A stretch of 64,000 bases of DNA from Nitrobacteraceae bacterium AZCC 2146 (GCA_036924855.1 JBAGRP010000001.1:4216001-4280000), one strand, 5' to 3'; counted from the stretch's first letter, positions 7,831-17,781 are shown. Made by a program: numbers and translations. Notes: generated from the sequence alone by a model not told the origin.

Positions 7831-8832
7831 CTACTCCACGCCCGCCTCTTGCGGCGTGAATTCATAGACCGAGCTGCAGAACTCGCAGGTCACCACGACC
7901 TTGCCATCCTTGACCATGTCGGCGCGGTCCTGCGGCGCAAAATTGTTCAGCATGCAGGACACCGCGTGACGCGAGCACGAGCACTGTGCGCGCAGCGGCA
8001 AGGGTGCAAAGACGCGGACGCCGCGCTCGTTGAACAGCCGGAACAGCAGCCGCTCGCCGGACAGGTCGGGATCGATCAGTTCGATGTCCTCGACGGTGGC
8101 GATCAGCGACTGGCCCTCGACCCAGGCGTCATCCTCCGGCGCCGCGCCGAGTTCGACGCCGTCCGGCGCGTCGCCGGGCGCGAGATCGCGCTGCGCGCGG
8201 TGCGGCGCCTTCGGCAGGAACTGCAGCAGCATGCCGCCGGCGCGCCAGCGATGCTTCGGGCCATCGCCGCCGCCGCGCCATTCCTCGCCGACCGCGATCC
8301 GCACTTTCGTGGGGATCTGCTCGGAGCGCAAAAAGTATTCATGCGCGGCGTCTTCCAGATTGCCGCCTTCCAGCGCCACCAGACCCTGGTAGCGGCTCAT
8401 GTCCGGGCCCTGATCGACGGTCATGGCGAGATGGCCGTGGCCGAGCAGCGCGCCGGAATCGAGGCCCGGCGCCAAGCGCTTGGCATCGAAGCGAGCATAA
8501 GCGCGCATCCGGTCCGGGGCCTGGAAGTCGACGATCATCAGCGACACCGGACCATCGGTCTGGGTCTGCAGGATGAAGCGGCCGTCGAATTTCAGCGACG
8601 AGCCGAGCAGCGTGGTCAGCACGATCGCCTCGCCGAGCAGCTTTGCCACCGGCGCGGGGTAATCATGCTTGGCGAGCAGCTCGTCGAGCGCGGGGCCGAG
8701 CCGGGTCAGCCGGCCGCGCAAGTCGAGCGCGGCGACCTCGAACGGCAGCACGGCGTCATCGACCGGAATGGCCGATGGTGCGCGGATAGGGGGATCGATG
8801 AGGATATTCGAGGCGGGGGAATGTGATGTCAT
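7831..8832 (-). CDS. hslO: Hsp33 redox-regulated chaperone
   Basis: 333 residues. The C-terminus holds the zinc-binding redox switch: QCSCSRH (Cys-x-Cys) followed by CEFCSS (Cys-x2-Cys), the four cysteines that form disulfides on oxidation in Hsp33. The N-terminal substrate-binding domain is recognisable by PAPVAKLLGEAIVLTTLLGSSLKFDGRF. Known role: cytoplasmic holdase against oxidative unfolding. A further cysteine (SCMLNNF) lies between the pairs. It lies 172 bases downstream of argF on the same strand, with a perfect hairpin repeat between; the argD-argF-hslO order is familiar in Rhizobiales. It is about 40 residues longer than the E. coli protein, mainly at the N-terminus and in an acidic/Arg-rich insert. 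Confidence 0.92.
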   Translation of the reverse strand: MTSHSPASNILIDPPIRAPSAIPVDDAVLPFEVAALDLRGRLTRLGPALDELLAKHDYPAPVAKLLGEAIVLTTLLGSSLKFDGRFILQTQTDGPVSLMIVDFQAPDRMRAYARFDAKRLAPGLDSGALLGHGHLAMTVDQGPDMSRYQGLVALEGGNLEDAAHEYFLRSEQIPTKVRIAVGEEWRGGGDGPKHRWRAGGMLLQFLPKAPHRAQRDLAPGDAPDGVELGAAPEDDAWVEGQSLIATVEDIELIDPDLSGERLLFRLFNERGVRVFAPLPLRAQCSCSRHAVSCMLNNFAPQDRADMVKDGKVVVTCEFCSSVYEFTPQEAGVE

Positions 8833-8939
8833 GCGGCTCTATTTGGGGGCGATGGCGGGCAATCGAAACCCCCGAAAATGGGGAAAATGGGCGAAGCGAG
8901 CTGAGACCCTTGCGCCCACTCAAATGGCAGCCTCTCGTT

Positions 8940-8970
8940 CGTCATGGCCGGGACAAGCCCGGCCATGACG
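8940..8970. repeat. Perfect hairpin repeat, family C copy 1
   Basis: CGTCATGGCCGGG (8940-8952) and its exact complement CCCGGCCATGACG (8958-8970) surround a five-base loop. It lies in the argF-hslO gap with no T run. A compound copy is at 39009-39107. Confidence 0.8.
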
Positions 8971-9004
8971 TAGAACAACAATTCAACACCCGTTTGACAG
9001 CCCG

Positions 9005-9934
9005 TCACGCCACCGCGTGGAGGCACCAGGCCAGAATGCCCTTTTGCGCGTGGAGGCGGTTCTCGGCTTCGTCGAATACCACCGACTGCGGACCGTCGAT
9101 CACCTCGTCGGTGACTTCCTCACCGCGATGCGCCGGCAGGCAGTGCATGAACAGCGCGTCGGGTTTTGCCAGCGCCATCAGCCGCGAATTCACCTGATAT
9201 GGCTTCAAGAGGTTGTGGCGGGTCTCGCCGTCCTTGTCGCCCATCGACACCCAGGTGTCGGTGACGACGCAGTCGGCGCCGCGCACCATGGCGTCGGGAT
9301 CGTTGCTGAACGCGATCGGCGCCTGGGTGGCCTTGGCCCAGTCCTTGAACGGCTTCTTCGGCGCCAGCTCCGGCGGGGTCGCGATATTGAGCTGAAACTG
9401 GAAGCGCTCGGCGGCGTGCGCCCACGACATCAGCACATTGTTGTCGTCGCCGGTCCAGGCGATGGTGCGGCCCTTGATCGGGCCGCGATGTTCCTCGAAC
9501 GTCATCAGGTCGGCCATCACCTGGCACGGATGCGAGAACCGCGTCAGGCCGTTGATGACCGGCACTGTCGCGTTGTTGGCAAGTTCCATCAGCGAGTCGT
9601 GATTGAGAATCCGGATCATGATGATGTCGACGAAACGCGACAGCACCCGCGCGGTATCGGCGATGGTCTCGCCGCGGCCGAGCTGCATTTCCGCGCCGGT
9701 CAGCATGATGGCTTCGCCGCCGAGCTGCCGCATGCCGACATCGAACGACACCCGCGTCCGCGTCGACGGCTTTTCGAAGATCATCGCCAGCGTCTTGTTT
9801 TCCAGCGGCTTGTCCGGCTTGGCGTTGCCTTTCTTCAGCTTCGCCTTCATGGCGACGCCGGCGTCGAGCATGTTGCGCAGTTCCTGCTCCGGCAGGGCGC
9901 TGAGATCGAGGAAGTGCCGCGGCGATGTGCTCAT
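9005..9934 (-). CDS. argF: Ornithine carbamoyltransferase
   Basis: 309 residues. I chose ATG 9934 because it shares one base with the argD stop (TGATG); a GTG one codon earlier is possible. The carbamoyl-phosphate loop is STRTR, followed by HPCQ, the ornithine-binding DTWVSMGD and [10 protein letters not shown]. It catalyses carbamoyl phosphate plus ornithine to citrulline in arginine biosynthesis, in the cytoplasm. Coupled to argD directly upstream, so two arginine steps are co-expressed. Confidence 0.95.
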   Translation of the reverse strand: MSTSPRHFLDLSALPEQELRNMLDAGVAMKAKLKKGNAKPDKPLENKTLAMIFEKPSTRTRVSFDVGMRQLGGEAIMLTGAEMQLGRGETIADTARVLSRFVDIIMIRILNHDSLMELANNATVPVINGLTRFSHPCQVMADLMTFEEHRGPIKGRTIAWTGDDNNVLMSWAHAAERFQFQLNIATPPELAPKKPFKDWAKATQAPIAFSNDPDAMVRGADCVVTDTWVSMGDKDGETRHNLLKPYQVNSRLMALAKPDALFMHCLPAHRGEEVTDEVIDGPQSVVFDEAENRLHAQKGILAWCLHAVA

Positions 9935-11160
9935 CACGCGGCTCCCTGCTTCAATGCAGATGACGACAGCGCCACGCAGGCCTGCTCCAGCCGCTGCACG
10001 GATTCTTCGATCTCGGCTTCGGTGACGATCAGCGGCGGCAGAAAACGCACCACATTGTCGCCGGCGCCGACGCTAAGCAGTTTGGCGTCGCGCAGCGCAG
10101 CGACGAGATCGCCCGCCGGAACCACGGCCTTGAGGCCGATCAGCAGGCCCTCGCCGCGCACTTCGCTGAGCACGCCGGGGAAACGATCCACTGTGGACGC
10201 CAGCTTCTGCTTCAGCAGCAGCGACATCCGCTTGACGTGATCGAAGAAGCCCGGCTTCAGCATGATATCGAGCACGGCGTTGGAAGCGGCCACCGCCAGC
10301 GGATTGCCGCCGAAGGTCGAGCCGTGCGAGCCCGGCGCCATGCCTTCCGCGGCTTCCGCCGATACCAGACAGGCGCCGATCGGAAAGCCGCCGCCGAGCG
10401 CCTTGGCCAGCGACATCACATCCGGCGTCACGCCGATGCGCTGATAGGCAAACAGCTCGCCGGTGCGGCCCATGCCGGTCTGCACTTCGTCGAAGATCAG
10501 CAGAATGCCATTGGCGTCGCAGAGGTCGCGCAGCGCCTTGAAGAAGGCGTTCGACGGCGCGCGCACGCCGCCCTCGCCCTGCAGCGGCTCGATCAGGATG
10601 CCGGCGGTATTCGGGCCGATCGCTTTCTTCACGGCTTCGATGTCGCCGAGCGGCAGCTGATCGAAACCTTCCAGCGGCACACCGTAGCCTTCGAGGTATT
10701 TGGCCGCGCCGGTGGCGGCGAGCGTTCCCAGCGTCCGGCCGTGGAACGCGCCTTCGAAGGTGATGATGCGGGTGCGCTCCGGATGGCCCTTGGAGAAATG
10801 ATAGTGCCTGGCCACCTTGAGCGCGCACTCCATCGCCTCGGCGCCGGAATTGGCGAAGAACACGTAGTCGGCAAAGCTCTGCTCGCACAGCCGCGCGGCC
10901 AGGCGCTCGCCGTCCGGGCTCTTGAACAGGTTCGACATGTGCCAGAGCTTGGTCGCCTGCTCCTGCAGCGCCGCCACCAGGTGCGGATGGGCATGGCCGA
11001 GCGCGTTGACCGCGACGCCGCTGGTGAAATCGAGATAGCGCTCGCCGTCGGTGCCAACCAGCCACGCGCCCTCGCCGCGCTCAAAGGCGAGATCCGCCCT
11101 GGCGAATACGGGAAGCAGATGAGACGACTCTAAGTGAGACGACTTGGCGCTCTTGGTCAT
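9934..11160 (-). CDS. argD: Acetylornithine aminotransferase
   Basis: 408 residues from ATG 11160 ([21 protein letters not shown]), a normal ArgD length; an upstream in-frame start at 11220 would add 20 unsupported residues. This is a class III PLP aminotransferase with [18 protein letters not shown] near the start, [14 protein letters not shown], the PLP aspartate in [13 protein letters not shown], and the PLP lysine in [15 protein letters not shown]. It converts N-acetylglutamate semialdehyde to N-acetylornithine and may also act as succinyldiaminopimelate aminotransferase. First gene of argD-argF. A strong hairpin (11238-11263) lies in its leader. Confidence 0.94.
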   Translation of the reverse strand: MTKSAKSSHLESSHLLPVFARADLAFERGEGAWLVGTDGERYLDFTSGVAVNALGHAHPHLVAALQEQATKLWHMSNLFKSPDGERLAARLCEQSFADYVFFANSGAEAMECALKVARHYHFSKGHPERTRIITFEGAFHGRTLGTLAATGAAKYLEGYGVPLEGFDQLPLGDIEAVKKAIGPNTAGILIEPLQGEGGVRAPSNAFFKALRDLCDANGILLIFDEVQTGMGRTGELFAYQRIGVTPDVMSLAKALGGGFPIGACLVSAEAAEGMAPGSHGSTFGGNPLAVAASNAVLDIMLKPGFFDHVKRMSLLLKQKLASTVDRFPGVLSEVRGEGLLIGLKAVVPAGDLVAALRDAKLLSVGAGDNVVRFLPPLIVTEAEIEESVQRLEQACVALSSSALKQGAA

Positions 11161-11237
11161 AACCGATCCGATCGAAAAGCTTGGGGCGTGGGCCGACGGC
11201 AGCTGTGCCGGATCGGACAACGGACCCCAGAAACGAA

Positions 11238-11263
11238 ACGTGCCGCCTTTCCAGGCGGCACGT
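11238..11263 (-). other. Strong stem-loop in the argD leader
   Basis: ACGTGCCGCC (11238-11247) is the exact complement of GGCGGCACGT (11254-11263), with a six-base loop. On the argD strand it is followed by TTCGTTTC, a weak T-rich tail. It may be a terminator of a short upstream RNA, an attenuator or a processing site. Confidence 0.45.
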
Positions 11264-11316
11264 GAGCATTATTCTATGTGTGCGGTGATGACTGTCAACC
11301 TAACACTGCGGCCTCG

Positions 11317-11554
11317 GAGTCACAGCGAGTCGCAGAAAAAGCCTATTTTGCTGCTTTGTCTGCAGAAGCATGTGGACGCTGCATGCCTGACTCTTGCGCG
11401 CGAGTCACGGCATATTGTAGCTTTTGGACTGTCGGGTACGACATCTCGTGCGGCGGTTGGATCCTTTTAGTCTTGTGCGTGGCGTAAACGCCCGGACGCG
11501 ATTTTCGCGCCCGGCGAGCGCTAAGGGATTCTGCCGGCAGGGATTTTCTGAATC
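11317..11554. promoter_or_regulatory. Cluster of six GANTC (CcrM methylation) sites upstream of gcrA
   Basis: GANTC occurs at 11317, 11327, 11389, 11402, 11527 and 11550. The 11389/11402 pair forms a palindrome, TGACTC-8 bases-GAGTCA. About one such site per 256 bases is expected at equal base frequencies. CcrM methylates GANTC, and GcrA is known to act at methylated GANTC promoters, so autoregulation is plausible. Confidence 0.6.
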
Positions 11555-11599
11555 TCAAGTCGCAGCGCTGCCCCTCGGCCGGCGCGACACGAAGGGAAA

Positions 11600-12115
11600 A
11601 TGGCGATGACGGTAATGACATGGACCGACGATCGCGTCGAACAATTGAAGAAACTCTGGGAAGGCGGCCTGTCCGCCAGCCAGATCGCAGCGGAACTCGG
11701 CAATGTGACGCGCAATGCCGTGATCGGCAAAGTGCATCGGCTGGGCCTGTCCGGCCGCGCCAAGAGCCCCTCGTCGGCCGCCCCGCGCCCGCGCAAGACG
11801 CGCCCCGCCCAGCAGATGGTGCGGATGTCGCGCCCGGTCGCCCGCGGCAACACCGCGCTGGCGCACAACTACGAAGTCGAGATGGAACCGGAACCCATCG
11901 CCTATGACAATGTGGTGCCGATGAGCCAGCGGCTGTCGCTGGTGGAACTCAACGAGGCCACATGCCACTGGCCGATCGGCGATCCCTCCAGTTCGGAATT
12001 CTATTTCTGCGGCGGCAAGGCCCTGCAGAGCCTGCCCTATTGCGCCCACCATTCGCGCATCGCCTATCAGCCCGCCAGCGACCGCCGCCGCCAGGCGCCG
12101 AAGCCGACGCGCTGA
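11600..12115 (+). CDS. gcrA: GcrA cell-cycle regulator
   Basis: 171 residues from ATG 11600; GAAGGGA just upstream could equally serve ATG 11606. The family normally begins at MTWTDDRVE, which corresponds to ATG 11615, so the start is uncertain by five codons. The N-terminal helix-turn-helix reads LSASQIAAELGNVTRNAVIGKVHRLGLSGR. A Pro/Arg-rich linker follows, then the C-terminal sigma-70-contact region with CHWPIGDPSSSEFYFCGG and CAHHSRIAY. GcrA binds the housekeeping sigma factor and activates promoters with CcrM-methylated GANTC sites, controlling division genes. A strong terminator follows. Confidence 0.94.
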   Translation: MAMTVMTWTDDRVEQLKKLWEGGLSASQIAAELGNVTRNAVIGKVHRLGLSGRAKSPSSAAPRPRKTRPAQQMVRMSRPVARGNTALAHNYEVEMEPEPIAYDNVVPMSQRLSLVELNEATCHWPIGDPSSSEFYFCGGKALQSLPYCAHHSRIAYQPASDRRRQAPKPTR

Positions 12116-12138
12116 GTTGGAAAGTATCTAAGCAAAAC

Positions 12139-12170
12139 AAAAATGCCCGGCCTTGCGCCGGGCATTTTTT
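12139..12170 (+). terminator. Rho-independent terminator of gcrA
   Basis: AAAATGCCCGGC pairs with GCCGGGCATTTTTT around a short CTTGC-containing loop, ending in six T residues. It lies 23 bases after the gcrA stop and is a textbook intrinsic terminator. Confidence 0.9.
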
Positions 12171-12210
12171 GTTGGGGGGTGATTGGAGATCGACGCTCGC
12201 ACCACCCACC

Positions 12211-12243
12211 ACGTCGTCGCAAGCGAGCTTGCCGGGACGACGG
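12211..12243. repeat. Palindromic repeat, family D-like copy
   Basis: CGTCGTC on the left and GACGACG on the right flank an AAGCGAGCTT core. It resembles the copies at 32121-32146 and 37682-37723. It lies between convergent gcrA and phoB. Confidence 0.55.
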
Positions 12244-12288
12244 CCGAGTTTTTTGCTCGTCGTCGTGCGCTCTTCAGATGCGAAACAA

Positions 12289-12993
12289 CTATTCCGCCGC
12301 TTTATCAAACCGATCATCCAGCGCGTAACCGGCGCCGCGGACGGTGCGGATCGGGTCCTGCTCGCCGCCGGGGTTGAGCAGTTTGCGCAGACGGCCGATG
12401 TGGACGTCGACGGTGCGCTCGTCGATATAGATGTCGCGGCCCCAGACGCTGTCGAGCAGCTGCTCGCGGCTGAAGACGCGGCCGGGGTGCTCCAGGAAGA
12501 ACTCCAGCAGGCGGTATTCGGTCGGGCCGAGATCGATCGGCCGGCCTGAACGGACGACCCGGCGCTTGTCGCGGTCGAGTTCGATGTCGCCGAACGCCAG
12601 CACGGTGGCAAGGCGCTCCGGCGCCGCGCGCCGCAACAAACCCTTCACCCGCGCCAGCAACTCCGGCACCGAGAACGGCTTGACGATGTAGTCGTCGGCG
12701 CCGGTGGCGAGGCCGCGGACGCGCTCGCTTTCCTCGCCGCGGGCGGTGAGCATGATGATCGGCAACTGCTTGGTTTCGGGCCGCGCCCGCAGGCGGCGGC
12801 ACAATTCGATGCCGGACAGGCCCGGCAGCATCCAGTCCAGCACCACCAGATCCGGCACGCGCTCCTTCAACCGTGTGTCGGCGTCGTCGCCGCGGCCGAC
12901 GGTCTCGACCTCATAGCCTTCGGCGTCGAGGTTGTAGCGCAGCAGCGTCGTCAGCGCTTCTTCGTCTTCGACCACCAGAATGCGCGCGTTCAT
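12289..12993 (-). CDS. phoB: Phosphate regulon response regulator PhoB
   Basis: 234 residues from ATG 12993 (an in-frame TTG two codons earlier is unlikely). The receiver domain has the acidic pair in VVEDEE, phosphoacceptor Asp53 in LVVLDWMLPGLSG, and the switch lysine in DDYIVKPFS. The winged-helix OmpR/PhoB output domain has LGPTEYRLLEFFLEHPGRVF and RTVDVHIGRLRKLL. It binds PHO boxes when phosphorylated by PhoR. It is last in the leftward phoR-pstSCAB-phoU-phoB series, 19 bases after phoU. Confidence 0.95.
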   Translation of the reverse strand: MNARILVVEDEEALTTLLRYNLDAEGYEVETVGRGDDADTRLKERVPDLVVLDWMLPGLSGIELCRRLRARPETKQLPIIMLTARGEESERVRGLATGADDYIVKPFSVPELLARVKGLLRRAAPERLATVLAFGDIELDRDKRRVVRSGRPIDLGPTEYRLLEFFLEHPGRVFSREQLLDSVWGRDIYIDERTVDVHIGRLRKLLNPGGEQDPIRTVRGAGYALDDRFDKAAE

Positions 12994-13012
12994 TGTCAAG
13001 TACCTGCCTCAG

Positions 13013-13723
13013 TTAGATCGGAGCGTTCGCGAACGTGGTCATGTCGCCCTTCGGGCGCTTGTCGAGGATCTGCTGGCCCTCGATCATGTAGAACACGGTT
13101 TCCGCGATGTTGGTGGCATGGTCGCCGATGCGCTCGATGTTCTTGGCGCAGAACATCAGATGGATGCAAAAGCTGATGTTGCGCGGATCTTCCATCATGT
13201 AGGTCAGCAATTCACGGAACAGCGAGGTGCAGATCGCGTCGATCTCCTCGTCACCCTTCCACACCACCATCGCGGCCGGCAGATCGTGCGCGGCATAGGC
13301 GTCGAGCACGGCCTTGACCTGCGACTGCACGAGATCGGTCATGTGCTCAAGGCCGCGGATCAGCTTCAGCGGATGGAAATCGCTGTCCAGCGCATTGACC
13401 CGCTTGGCGATGTTCTTGGCGAGATCGCCGATCCGTTCCAGATCGGTGGCGACACGCATCGCGCCGACGATTTCGCGCAGGTCCACCGCCATCGGCTGGC
13501 GCCGGGCGATGGTCAGTACCGCGCGCTCCTCGATCACATGCTGCATCTGGTCGATCTCGGCGTCGGCCGCCACGACCTTGGCGCCGAGCGCGACGTCGCG
13601 GCGCACCAGCGCATCGACGGAATCGACGATCTGCCGTTCGGCAAGCCCGCCCATTTCAGCGACAAGCCGGGTCAGTTCCTGCAGATCGCCATCGAAAGCC
13701 TTGGTGGTGTGTTCGAAAGCCAT
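13013..13723 (-). CDS. phoU: Phosphate signalling protein PhoU
   Basis: 236 residues, all helical, with the two PhoU repeats: the first around REIVGAMRVATDLERIGDLAKNIA and the second around FCAKNIERIGDHATNIAE. The ERIGD signatures carry the metal-cluster ligands of the family. PhoU links the Pst transporter to PhoR and restrains PhoB activation when phosphate is plentiful. It lies 25 bases after pstB and 19 before phoB. Confidence 0.95.
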   Translation of the reverse strand: MAFEHTTKAFDGDLQELTRLVAEMGGLAERQIVDSVDALVRRDVALGAKVVAADAEIDQMQHVIEERAVLTIARRQPMAVDLREIVGAMRVATDLERIGDLAKNIAKRVNALDSDFHPLKLIRGLEHMTDLVQSQVKAVLDAYAAHDLPAAMVVWKGDEEIDAICTSLFRELLTYMMEDPRNISFCIHLMFCAKNIERIGDHATNIAETVFYMIEGQQILDKRPKGDMTTFANAPI

Positions 13724-13748
13724 GTCAATTCCTCCCGCGCTAAACGCG

Positions 13749-14573
13749 TCAGCCGAAGCGGCCGGTGATGTAATCCTGGGTGCGGCGATCGGTCGGCGAC
13801 GTGAATATCTTGTTGGTCGGACCGAATTCGATCAGCTCGCCGAGATACATGAAGGCCGTGGAGTCGGAGACGCGCGCAGCCTGCTGCATGTTATGGGTGA
13901 CGATCGCGATGGTGTAATCGTCCTTCAACTCGTCGATCAGCTCCTCGATCTTGGCGGTCGAGATCGGATCCAGCGCCGAGCACGGCTCGTCGAACAGGAT
14001 CACCTCGGGCCGCACCGCGATGGTGCGGGCGATGCACAGGCGCTGCTGCTGGCCGCCGGACAGGCTGAGCCCGCTGGCGTTGAGCTTGTCCTTGACCTCG
14101 TTCCACAGCGCGCCGCCGCGCAGCGCCTTCTCGACGCGGCCGTCCATCTCGGACTTCGAGATCTTCTCATAGAGCCGCACGCCGAAGGCGATGTTCTCAT
14201 AGATCGTCATCGGAAACGGCGTCGGCTTCTGGAACACCATGCCGACCCGCGCCCGCAACAGGTTGAGGTCGAGCTTGGGATCGAGAACGTTCTGGCTGTC
14301 GAGCATGACCTGGCCCTCAGCGCGCTGGCCTGGATAGAGATCATACATCCGGTTGAAGATCCGCAGCAGCGTCGACTTGCCGCAACCGGACGGGCCGATG
14401 AAGGCGGTGACGCGGTTGGCGACCAGCGTCAGGTTGATGTGCTTCAGCGCGTGGTGTTCGCCGTAATAGAAGTTCAGGTCGCGGACGCTGACCTTGGCAC
14501 GCGCCTCGCCCTGTGCGGCCTGGGGCGGCAACGAAACGCTGGGAACCCCGGAAGATACAGAAAGCTCACTCAT
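13749..14573 (-). CDS. pstB: Phosphate ABC transporter ATP-binding protein
   Basis: 274 residues: Walker [11 protein letters not shown]-loop in [15 protein letters not shown] (the PstB-specific KPTPFPMTI), signature [13 protein letters not shown], Walker [14 protein letters not shown], and a switch histidine in [12 protein letters not shown]. It powers phosphate import with PstA/PstC at the inner membrane. Its start overlaps the pstA stop by four bases (ATGA). Confidence 0.97.
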   Translation of the reverse strand: MSELSVSSGVPSVSLPPQAAQGEARAKVSVRDLNFYYGEHHALKHINLTLVANRVTAFIGPSGCGKSTLLRIFNRMYDLYPGQRAEGQVMLDSQNVLDPKLDLNLLRARVGMVFQKPTPFPMTIYENIAFGVRLYEKISKSEMDGRVEKALRGGALWNEVKDKLNASGLSLSGGQQQRLCIARTIAVRPEVILFDEPCSALDPISTAKIEELIDELKDDYTIAIVTHNMQQAARVSDSTAFMYLGELIEFGPTNKIFTSPTDRRTQDYITGRFG

Positions 14574-15415
14574 TTGGCTGTCCTCTCGGCACCGAGAATG
14601 CGGGCGCCAATGTTAAGGGCAAGTACGGTCAGGGTGATGATCAAGGCCCCGCTCCAGGCGAGCTGTTTCCAGTACTCGTAGGGGCTCTGAACGAAGTTGT
14701 TGATGGTCACCGGCAGGTTGGCCATCGTCTTGGTGAGATCCAGACTGAAGAACTGGTTGCTCAGGGCGGTGAACAGCAACGGTGCGGTTTCACCGGCGAC
14801 GCGGGCCGTGGCCAGCAGCACGCCGGTGATGAGGCCGGCGCGGGCCGCGCGATAGGCAATCCGCTTGATCACCAGGGAGCGCGGCAGGCCGAGCGCCGAG
14901 GCCGCCTCGCGCAGCGGATTCGGCACCAGCCCGAGCATGTCCTCAGTGGTGCGCACCACCACGGGGATGACGATGACGGCCAGCGCCAGCGAACCGGCGA
15001 AGGCCGAGAAGCCGCCCATCGGCACCACCACCGCGCCATAGACGAACAGGCCGATGATGATCGAAGGCGCCGACAGCAGGATGTCGTTGATGAAGCGGAT
15101 CACCGAGGTGAGCCTGTCATTCTTGCCGTATTCGGCTAGATAAGTGCCGGCGAACAGGCCGAGCGGCGCGCCGATGCCGACGCCGATCACCGTCATGATG
15201 ATCGAACCGACGATGGCATTGAGCAGGCCGCCTTCCATCGAGCCGGGCGGTGGCGTGTTCTGGGTGAACAGCTGCACGCTGATGCCGGCGATGCCGTTGT
15301 AGAACAGCGTGAACAGGATCAGCGCGAGCCAGGTCACGCCGAACAGTGCGGCGCCGATGCAGAGCGCCCGGACAATGAAGTTGGTGCGGCGGCGGGAGGC
15401 GTAAATCGGATTCAT
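14570..15415 (-). CDS. pstA: Phosphate ABC transporter permease PstA
   Basis: 281 residues with six predicted membrane helices. The EAA loop is [30 protein letters not shown]. It ends in the Met-Gly-free tail typical of PstA and is coupled to pstB by an ATGA overlap. It forms the inner-membrane channel with PstC. Confidence 0.95.
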   Translation of the reverse strand: MNPIYASRRRTNFIVRALCIGAALFGVTWLALILFTLFYNGIAGISVQLFTQNTPPPGSMEGGLLNAIVGSIIMTVIGVGIGAPLGLFAGTYLAEYGKNDRLTSVIRFINDILLSAPSIIIGLFVYGAVVVPMGGFSAFAGSLALAVIVIPVVVRTTEDMLGLVPNPLREAASALGLPRSLVIKRIAYRAARAGLITGVLLATARVAGETAPLLFTALSNQFFSLDLTKTMANLPVTINNFVQSPYEYWKQLAWSGALIITLTVLALNIGARILGAERTAK

Positions 15416-15418
15416 GAT

Positions 15419-16417
15419 CTAGTTCCCCGCCTTCTTCTCAAGACGCATCAGCATCAGCCGTGCGCCCGACAGCACGAAGAACGTCAGCACGAACAGCAAC
15501 AGACCGAGCAGGATCAGAGCGGACTGGTGCAGCCCGTCGCTTTCGGCGAACTCGCTGGCGATCGCGGCCGAGATCGTGGTGCCCGGCCCGAAGATCGAAC
15601 CGGAAATCCGGAACGAGTTGCCGATGATGAAGGTCACCGCCATGGTCTCGCCGAGGGCGCGGCCGAGCGCCAGCATGATGCCGCCGATCACGCCGACCCG
15701 GGTGTACGGGACCACGACGTTGCGGACGACTTCCCAGGTGGTGCAGCCGACGCCGTAGGCGGCTTCCTTCAGCACTGGCGGCACGGTCTTGAACACATCG
15801 ACCGAGATCGAGGTGATGAAGGGCAGCACCATGATGGCGAGGATCAGCGCGGCATTGAACAGGCTGAGATAGGACGGCGGGCCAGCGAAGATGGTGCCAA
15901 GCACCGGCACGCCTTCGAAGGTCCGGATCATGAAGGGCTGGACATGGTTGGCCAGGAACGGCCCGAGCACGAAGAAGCCCCACATGCCGTAGATGATCGA
16001 GGGAATACCGGCGAGCAATTCGACCGCCATGCCGATCGGGCGGCGCAGCCACTGCGGGCACAGCTCGGTGAGGAAGATCGCAATGCCCAAACCCACCGGG
16101 ATCGCGATCGCCATGGCGATCACCGAGGTGACCAGCGTGCCGTAGATCGGGCCGAGCGCGCCGAGCACCGGCGGATCGGCGGAGGGCGCCCAGCGCTGCG
16201 CCCACAGGAACGCAAAGCCGTATTCCTTCATCGCCGGCCAAGCGCCGACGATCAGAGAGAGAATGATGCCGCCGAGAATGAGCAGGACCGACAGCGCACA
16301 GAGGCGCGTGATCCAGTAGAAGGCCTGATCGCCGAACTTGAAGGCGCTGAGCGCCTTGGCGCGATCGTACGGTCCGGCGGCTTCTATCGACGAGCTCTGA
16401 ACGGCCATATCTGCCAC
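15419..16417 (-). CDS. pstC: Phosphate ABC transporter permease PstC
   Basis: 332 residues with six membrane helices after a cytoplasmic N-terminus. It contains PSIIYGMWGFFVLGP, characteristic of PstC, and the EAA loop LKEAAYGVGCTTWEVVRNVVVP. The large periplasmic loop between helices fits the family. The stop lies three bases before the pstA start. A 258-base gap with a family B repeat separates it from pstS. Confidence 0.95.
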   Translation of the reverse strand: MADMAVQSSSIEAAGPYDRAKALSAFKFGDQAFYWITRLCALSVLLILGGIILSLIVGAWPAMKEYGFAFLWAQRWAPSADPPVLGALGPIYGTLVTSVIAMAIAIPVGLGIAIFLTELCPQWLRRPIGMAVELLAGIPSIIYGMWGFFVLGPFLANHVQPFMIRTFEGVPVLGTIFAGPPSYLSLFNAALILAIMVLPFITSISVDVFKTVPPVLKEAAYGVGCTTWEVVRNVVVPYTRVGVIGGIMLALGRALGETMAVTFIIGNSFRISGSIFGPGTTISAAIASEFAESDGLHQSALILLGLLLFVLTFFVLSGARLMLMRLEKKAGN

Positions 16418-16510
16418 GCCAGTCCCCTGTTTATTACAACGCTACGAGAAACTTGCCGCTCGCCCTAGGGCGAAATTGACTGTGAATTTAGATGGCAGCA
16501 TTTGCCGCTA

Positions 16511-16635
16511 TCATTCCGGGATGAACTCCGGTCGGCGACAGCCGACTGGGGTTCAGGCCCGGAATCCATATTCACCGCGGTGGTTATGGATTCCGGGCTC
16601 GTTCGCAGCTGACGCTGCTCATGCCCCGGAATGAC
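16511..16635. repeat. Dispersed palindromic repeat, family B copy 2
   Basis: TCATTCCGGG at the left and CCCCGGAATGA at the right, with inner GGAATCCATA/TATGGATTCC arms. It lies between pstS and pstC inside the operon and could set the excess of pstS message over the rest. Confidence 0.7.
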
Positions 16636-16675
16636 AACTCGCAATTCCGAGTCTTGCAGATCAGAGTCTTGCAGA

Positions 16676-17686
16676 TCAGCTCTTGATGTCGGCCGACCAG
16701 GTCTTCTCGATCAGCTTGACCACCGACTCCGGCATCGGGATGTAGTCGAGCTCTTCGGCCATCTTGCCGCCCTTGGCGAACGCCCAGTTGAAGAACTTCA
16801 CGGCTTCCGCTGACGCAGCCTTATCGGCCGGGGCCTTGTGCATCAGGATGAAGGTCGCTGCGGTAATCGGCCAGGAAGCTTCGCCGGGCTGGTCGGTGAG
16901 GATCACGTAGTAGCCTGGAGCCTTGGCCCAATCGGCGTTCGACGCGGCAGCCTGGAAGGCGGCAATGGTCGGCTGCACGGTCTTCCCGGCCTTGTTGATC
17001 AAACCGGCGTAGGTCAGCTTGTTCTGCTTGGCGTAGGCGTATTCGACGTAGCCGATCGCATTCTTGGTCTGGCTGATGTTGCCGGCAACGCCTTCGTTAC
17101 CCTTGGCGCCAACGCCGACCGGCCATTCGACGGCAGTGCCCGAACCGACCTTGGTCTTCCAGTCGGCATTCGCCTTCGCCAGATAGTCGGTGAAGTTGAA
17201 GGTGGTGCCCGAACCGTCCGAACGGCGAACCACGGTGATGGCATCGGTCGGCAGCTTCAGCTTCGGGTTCAGCTTGGCGATCGCGGCATCGTCCCACTTG
17301 GTGATCTTGCCGAGATAGATGTCGCCGAGCACTTCGCCCGACAGGATCAGCTCGCCGGACTTGATGCCTTCGAGGTTCACGACGGGGACGATGGCGCCCA
17401 TCACCATCGGCCACTGGACGAGTCCGTCCTTCTCGAGCGCCTCGGCCTTGAGCGGCGCATCGGTGGCGCCGAAGGTCACGGTCTTGGCCTGGATCTGCTT
17501 GATGCCGGCGCCAGAGCCGATCGACTGGTAGTTCAGACCATTGCCGGTCTCCTTCTTGTAGGCGTCAGCCCACTTCGAATAGACCGGGAACGGGAAGGTC
17601 GCGCCTGCGCCGGTGATGTCGGCGGCGAACGCCGACGTCGATGCGGCGACCAGGCCGGCAGCGACGATTGCCTTGAGAAATTTCAT
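16676..17686 (-). CDS. pstS: Periplasmic phosphate-binding protein PstS
   Basis: 336 residues from ATG 17686, chosen because GGAGACC lies just upstream and the protein then opens with a clean signal peptide ([15 protein letters not shown]... AFAA). The mature start is [22 protein letters not shown]. Phosphate-contact motifs are [22 protein letters not shown] and [16 protein letters not shown]. It delivers phosphate to PstCAB. A PHO box lies about 95 bases upstream. Confidence 0.96.
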   Translation of the reverse strand: MKFLKAIVAAGLVAASTSAFAADITGAGATFPFPVYSKWADAYKKETGNGLNYQSIGSGAGIKQIQAKTVTFGATDAPLKAEALEKDGLVQWPMVMGAIVPVVNLEGIKSGELILSGEVLGDIYLGKITKWDDAAIAKLNPKLKLPTDAITVVRRSDGSGTTFNFTDYLAKANADWKTKVGSGTAVEWPVGVGAKGNEGVAGNISQTKNAIGYVEYAYAKQNKLTYAGLINKAGKTVQPTIAAFQAAASNADWAKAPGYYVILTDQPGEASWPITAATFILMHKAPADKAASAEAVKFFNWAFAKGGKMAEELDYIPMPESVVKLIEKTWSADIKS

Positions 17687-17770
17687 GGTGGTCTCCATCA
17701 GGTGAGCGACGCGCCGGATGCGCCCGATTGCGCTCACGCCGCCCGTTTAGGGGCGGTCGATTGACCTTTT

Positions 17771-17776
17771 ATGATA
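17771..17776 (-). promoter_or_regulatory. -10 element of the pstS promoter
   Basis: TATCAT on the minus strand, five bases downstream of the PHO box, consistent with a PhoB-activated sigma-70 promoter in which the box replaces the -35. The match is by spacing and sequence only. Confidence 0.5.
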
Positions 17777-17781
17777 GTTCC

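Larger units (their letters stand above)
11161..11599. other. 439-base divergent spacer between argD and gcrA
   Basis: No convincing gene lies here. The spacer holds an argD-side hairpin at 11238-11263 and six GANTC sites between 11317 and 11554 on the gcrA side, described separately. The rest shows no recognisable structure. Confidence 0.6.
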
